Source: CAZYIW01 sp964647705 (GTDB lineage: Bacteria > Pseudomonadota > Gammaproteobacteria > PS1 > Pseudothioglobaceae). Taken from it: 34,213 bases of DNA. Shown here piece after piece: positions 30,945 to 34,213 of this stretch (position 1 is the stretch's first letter; each line of letters starts with the position of its first letter). The position numbers and the translations under genes were made by a program. Location: the NCBI GenBank assembly GCA_964647705.1, contig CAZYIW010000010.1, positions 1-34,213 on the forward strand, read 5' to 3'. Below the pieces are notes generated by a model. That model did no database searches, was not told the origin of the DNA, and saw nothing but the letters and a program-made list of their open reading frames with translations.

Positions 30945-32276
30945 ATGATAAACAAAATCTTTTTGCCGTTCATTCTCTCTTTTAATGTAATGGCAATGCA
31001 ACTGCCCGAGGTTGAATTGGGTGAATCTTTGGCGGAGCAAAAGCAGGGCAGTGCTTTCTTAGAGTTGATATGGGACAGTGGCAAGGTCATTGAAGACATC
31101 GAATCAGATTATTATTTAAAAAATCTGGGCCAAGAGCTTCTCACATACAGCAACAACCCTGAAAAACACATAGATCTTTTATTTCTAGACGACAATTCAA
31201 TCAATGCTTTTGCTGGGTCTTATGGCTACATTGGTGTGCACTCAGGTTTATTATTTACCACCGATTCAGAATCAGAGCTTGCCGGTGTTGTGGCGCATGA
31301 GATTGCGCATGTCACACAAAACCACCTGCTCAGGTTTAATCAAAAGTCCGACAAGCAAACCTACATTATGGCAGCGGGTATATTACTCTCTGCGTTGTTG
31401 GATAATCCCGATGCATCCCAAGCGGTTGCCGCCTCAACAGTAGCGGGCACAGCACAACAAAACATTAACTTTACTCGTGAACACGAATGGGAGGCAGACC
31501 GTATTGGCACCAATATGTTATCCAAATCAGGCTTTAACCCTGAAGGCATGGCGCGTTTTTTTGAAAAACTCAAAGACAACGCCTCAGCCGAAGAGTTTTT
31601 ACGCACACACCCCTTGAGTATTAATCGTGTTGCCGATAGTATTGCTCGAGCATCGCGCACAAAATCTCAACACCGCCCCAATTCATTCGCCTACAAAACC
31701 ATCAAAGCGAGGTTATATTACCATGAGCATAAACGTATCGAATCTGGCCAAGATTTGGCCTTGAATCATTACATGAAAGCCTATCAAGCCTTCGACCAAC
31801 AAAACTACCAGCAGGCCATCCCATTCATTAGCAAACTTTTACAAATAAACAGTGAGCCTGAAAGTTATATTTTGGCAGGTCGTATTTTTGCAAAACTCGC
31901 AGATATGGATACCGCGTCTTCATATTTTGAAAAAAATCAAGAGCACGAACCCAGCATTTATTATTGGGCACAGGCCTATTTGCAAAACAACCAACCGCGT
32001 CAAGGAATCTCACTACTTAAACCCTATTTAAGGCTCCATGAAGGCAGCTCAATATCGCACCAACTTTTGGCCAGTTTGTATGTCAAGCAGGGTGCGCTGG
32101 ATCGATCTCACATGCACACAGCAAAATCTTTGGTTTTAAAAGGTAAGCTCTCTGATGCGATTGATCACTATCAAAGGGCCAAAACACTCACACGCTCACA
32201 AGATCTTTTCGATGTGATTGATGCCAGTATTGCCAAATTGCAAAAAACGCTGAGTTTATACCAAGGCTTGGATTAG
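30945..32276 (+). CDS. bepA: M48 metalloprotease with TPR repeats, BepA-like
   Basis: 443 aa. Signal peptide at 1-17 (MINKIFLPFILSFNVMA). The M48 zinc protease domain (about 30-240) has VVAHEIAHVTQNH with HEIAH at 118-122, and the third ligand Glu in NFTREHEWEADRIG. The C-terminal half (about 255-443) is helical with TPR-like repeats (YQAFDQQNYQQAIPFISKLL, YILAGRIFAKLADMDTASSYF). This domain order is that of BepA/YfgC, the periplasmic protease-chaperone that guards LptD and BAM assembly. Its last bases overlap the convergent rpiA by four. The start is supported by the signal peptide in spite of the missing ribosome binding site. Confidence 0.88.
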   Translation: MINKIFLPFILSFNVMAMQLPEVELGESLAEQKQGSAFLELIWDSGKVIEDIESDYYLKNLGQELLTYSNNPEKHIDLLFLDDNSINAFAGSYGYIGVHSGLLFTTDSESELAGVVAHEIAHVTQNHLLRFNQKSDKQTYIMAAGILLSALLDNPDASQAVAASTVAGTAQQNINFTREHEWEADRIGTNMLSKSGFNPEGMARFFEKLKDNASAEEFLRTHPLSINRVADSIARASRTKSQHRPNSFAYKTIKARLYYHEHKRIESGQDLALNHYMKAYQAFDQQNYQQAIPFISKLLQINSEPESYILAGRIFAKLADMDTASSYFEKNQEHEPSIYYWAQAYLQNNQPRQGISLLKPYLRLHEGSSISHQLLASLYVKQGALDRSHMHTAKSLVLKGKLSDAIDHYQRAKTLTRSQDLFDVIDASIAKLQKTLSLYQGLD

Positions 32277-32935
32277 TTTTTAACCACCTCAACGCCATTG
32301 GGTGTTCCCAAAAGCAAAACATCAGCACCGCGATTGGCAAACAAACCGTTGGTAACCACACCCACAATTGAATTAAGCTCAGTTTCCGTGGCTTTAGGAT
32401 CGGTAATTTGCAAACCACCAACATCCAAGATTAAATTGCCATTGTCTGTGACAAACCCTTCTCTTAACTCAGGCGATCCGCCGATACGACGAATAATCTG
32501 CTGTTTAACATAATTGGCCGACATTGGAATGACCTCAACCGGCAAAGCAAAATCACCCATAACATCCACCAATTTTGATTGATCGGCAATGCAGACAAAT
32601 TTATCCGAAACGGCAGCCACAATCTTCTCTCTTGTGAGCGCACCACCTCCACCTTTGATTAGGTTGAGTTGATGATCCGATTCATCGGCACCATCAATAT
32701 AAACTGAAATTTCATCCACATCATTAAGATCAAAAACCTTAATTCCGTGACCCTCTAGGCGTTCTTTGGTGACCTCAGAGCTTGCTACTGTGCCCACAAT
32801 ATCGTCTTTCATGCTGGCCAGAGCGTCAATAAAAAAATTCGCAGTTGAGCCTGTACCCACGCCTATAATAGTACCTTTGACTACATATTTGAGTGCTTCT
32901 TGAGCAACCGCTTGCTTCATTTCATCTTGTGTCAT
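32273..32935 (-). CDS. rpiA: Ribose-5-phosphate isomerase A
   Basis: 220 aa from the ATG at 32935; a TTG four codons upstream overlaps the TGGAG ribosome binding site and is rejected. The chosen N-terminus MTQDEMKQAVAQEALKYV mirrors E. coli RpiA. It interconverts ribose-5-P and ribulose-5-P in the pentose phosphate pathway and, in autotrophs, the Calvin cycle. Motifs: GVGTGSTANFFIDAL near 24-38, SSEVT, DGADESD, and KGGGGALTREKI with the catalytic region. Length matches the family. It diverges from rdgB with a 58-base spacer. Confidence 0.96.
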   Translation of the reverse strand: MTQDEMKQAVAQEALKYVVKGTIIGVGTGSTANFFIDALASMKDDIVGTVASSEVTKERLEGHGIKVFDLNDVDEISVYIDGADESDHQLNLIKGGGGALTREKIVAAVSDKFVCIADQSKLVDVMGDFALPVEVIPMSANYVKQQIIRRIGGSPELREGFVTDNGNLILDVGGLQITDPKATETELNSIVGVVTNGLFANRGADVLLLGTPNGVEVVKN

Positions 32936-32967
32936 AATAGGCTCCAAATATAAAAAAATTCCGATTA

Positions 32968-32977
32968 ATTATACACT
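32968..32977. promoter_or_regulatory. Overlapping divergent -10 boxes, rpiA / rdgB
   Basis: The minus strand reads TATAAT (32973 to 32968), 32 bases before the rpiA ATG. The plus strand of the overlapping stretch reads TATACA/TACACT (32970-32977), about 16 bases before the rdgB ATG. As at the other divergent pairs, one AT element can serve both directions. Confidence 0.45.
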
Positions 32978-32993
32978 GATAAGTAAAAAACCC

Positions 32994-33590
32994 ATGAGCA
33001 ACAAAATAATCCTTGCCAGTAACAACCCAGGCAAAATTCGTGAATTTAACGCCATGCTTGATGGTGTTTATGAGGTGGTGTCCATGCAGGCGATGAAGGT
33101 CGAAGAGGTGCCAGAGACAGGATTGAGCTTTGTTGAAAACGCACTCATTAAAGCCAGAAACGCATCTGAACAATCGGGCCTGCCAGCACTGGCCGACGAT
33201 TCTGGCATTGTGGTGGATGCCTTGTCTGGTGCACCCGGTATTTATTCAGCGCGTTATGCGGGCGAGCATGGTGACGACAAAGCCAACACAAAAAAATTAT
33301 TAAAAGATATGGAAGCAGTGCCATATAACCAACGCACCGCGCGTTTTTGGTGTGCCATTGTTTTTATGCGTCATGCCAATGATCCCACACCCATTGTTAT
33401 CCAACGCGGTTGGGAAGGCGAGATTCTCAAAGAAGAAGTGGGTGAGAACGGTTTTGGCTATGATCCAATTTTTTATGTACCCACACATCAATGTGCATCA
33501 GCACAATTACCCCCCGAGGTGAAAAATTCCCTTTCTCACCGCGGGCAAGCATTGCGCGCCTTGTTGGCACAGATGCCTACTCAGTTGTAA
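32994..33590 (+). CDS. rdgB: dITP/XTP pyrophosphatase RdgB (HAM1)
   Basis: 198 aa. Hydrolyses non-canonical purine triphosphates (dITP, XTP) to keep them out of DNA. Motifs: LASNNPGKIREF (6-17), ALADDSGIVVDALSGAPGIYSARYAG, GWEGEI, and GFGYDPIFYVP, followed by SHRGQALRAL. Length equals E. coli RdgB. No Shine-Dalgarno is seen before the ATG. hemW starts seven bases after its stop, the same gene order as in E. coli (rdgB-hemW). Confidence 0.97.
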   Translation: MSNKIILASNNPGKIREFNAMLDGVYEVVSMQAMKVEEVPETGLSFVENALIKARNASEQSGLPALADDSGIVVDALSGAPGIYSARYAGEHGDDKANTKKLLKDMEAVPYNQRTARFWCAIVFMRHANDPTPIVIQRGWEGEILKEEVGENGFGYDPIFYVPTHQCASAQLPPEVKNSLSHRGQALRALLAQMPTQL

Positions 33591-33597
33591 TCCACAG

Positions 33598-34213
33598 GTG
33601 TTAACGCTACCACCACTTTCTGTTTATATTCATTATCCGTGGTGTGTAAAAAAGTGCCCCTATTGTGATTTTAATTCGCACGAAAAAGGCCGAACCAAAG
33701 ACTATATTCATGCATTAATTAAGGATCTAGAACAAGATCTACCCTATGTGCAAGATCGAAAAATTAAATCGATTTTTATTGGCGGCGGCACACCATCATT
33801 GATGAGCCCCAGTGAGTTAGAATCGATATTAGACACTGTGCAAAAAAAACTCAAACTCAAAAGCGACATTGAAATTACCCTAGAGAGCAACCCAGGCACT
33901 TTCGAATTGGAAAAATTCAAAGATTTTCACACCGTTGGCATCAATCGTTTGTCTGTGGGTGTGCAATCTTTTTGTGATCAACACTTAGAGTCATTAGGGC
34001 GCATCCACAGTGCCAAAGAAGCACACAAAGCCTGCACAAAAGCCGTTGAAATTTTCGACAATCTGAATATTGACCTAATGTTTGGTTTGCAAAATCAAAC
34101 CCTGCAAAATTGCATTGATGATGTGCAAACAGCCATTAATTTGGCCCCTACACACATCTCTTTTTATCAATTAACGCTCGAACCTAACACGTATTTTGCT
34201 AAATTTCCGCCAA
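33598..34213 (+). CDS. hemW: HemW (radical SAM, haem chaperone), 5' part
   Basis: The gene runs off the window end after 205 codons. The start is taken as GTG at 33598, giving LTLPPLSVYIHYPWCVKKCPYCDF; no in-frame ATG is nearby. The radical SAM cluster is Cys16, Cys20 and Cys23 (CxxxCxxC followed by DF), then SIFIGGGTPSLM, ESNPGT, GINRLSVGVQSF, LGRIHSAKEA and NIDLMFGLQNQT. This is the oxygen-independent coproporphyrinogen oxidase-like family, of which HemW is the short member proven to carry haem rather than oxidise coproporphyrinogen. The link to rdgB favours HemW over HemN. Confidence 0.93.
   Translation, partial: MLTLPPLSVYIHYPWCVKKCPYCDFNSHEKGRTKDYIHALIKDLEQDLPYVQDRKIKSIFIGGGTPSLMSPSELESILDTVQKKLKLKSDIEITLESNPGTFELEKFKDFHTVGINRLSVGVQSFCDQHLESLGRIHSAKEAHKACTKAVEIFDNLNIDLMFGLQNQTLQNCIDDVQTAINLAPTHISFYQLTLEPNTYFAKFPP

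Noticed and set aside
30827..31099. 90-codon open frame on the minus strand covering the tusA/BepA-like spacer
   Set aside because: It overlaps the start of tusA and the signal peptide of the BepA-like gene, has no ribosome binding site and no recognisable protein pattern. It is a shadow frame.
1..34213. Mobile elements, CRISPR arrays, tRNA and rRNA genes
   Set aside because: No transposase or integrase frames, no spaced direct repeats, no cloverleaf sequences and no long repeats were seen; spacers are all under 200 bases.

Overview
This window looks like a piece of the core chromosome of a low-GC, sulfur-oxidising gammaproteobacterium, plausibly of the SUP05/Thioglobus group or a related thiotrophic symbiont. 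The lineage is inferred from gene content and protein style, because no rRNA gene is present. The evidence is gammaproteobacterial gene pairings (tig-clpP-clpX-lon, pabC-mltG-tmk-holB), an Mpl murein-recycling ligase, and sulfur-metabolism signs: a TusA-DsrE2 pair, a periplasmic rhodanese, a TauE/SafE exporter, two c4-type cytochromes c and a membrane-anchored DUF302 protein. Genes are very tightly packed. I found no tRNA, rRNA, insertion sequence, prophage, CRISPR array or long repeat, and no gene-free stretch reaches 300 bases.

Layout. 1-2427 (+): the end of yqeY, a secreted rhodanese, a secreted alpha/beta hydrolase and a TauE/SafE exporter. 2401-4085 (-): mpl and msrB. 4125-5210 (+): cca. 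5187-8247 (-): an AddB-like PD-(D/E)XK nuclease and engB. 8331-9364 (+): a single-haem and a di-haem c4-type cytochrome. 9503-16317 (+): a proteostasis block tig-clpP-clpX-hflX-lon. 16320-18294 (-): rsmB and dsbC. 18375-19802 (+): pepA. 19959-24020 (-): a metallo-beta-lactamase-fold hydrolase, a DUF302 membrane protein, a two-CBS protein, an atypical PII-like protein and two paralogous DUF1538 membrane proteins. 24052-30019 (+): a fused pabC-mltG gene, tmk, holB, hemL, a LOG-family protein and an HAD-IB hydrolase. 30065-30834 (-): dsrE2 and tusA. 30945-32276 (+): a BepA-like M48 protease. 32273-32935 (-): rpiA. 32994 to the end (+): rdgB and the start of hemW.

How the genes work together. Most of the window is housekeeping: protein folding and degradation, cell-wall synthesis and recycling, RNA maturation, nucleotide and haem supply, and envelope quality control. 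The less ordinary parts are: (1) the four-gene unit DUF1538-DUF1538-PII-like-CBS, which looks like a two-subunit membrane carrier with two cytoplasmic sensor proteins and no known function; (2) one reading frame that joins aminodeoxychorismate lyase to the murein transglycosylase MltG; (3) hflX placed between clpX and lon; and (4) a recurring regulatory architecture in which short divergent spacers carry overlapping -10 boxes on both strands, with two genes looking leaderless and many housekeeping genes lacking a Shine-Dalgarno sequence.

Limits: everything was read by eye. Promoter, terminator and start calls are pattern-based, and family names rest on motif recognition, not on searches.
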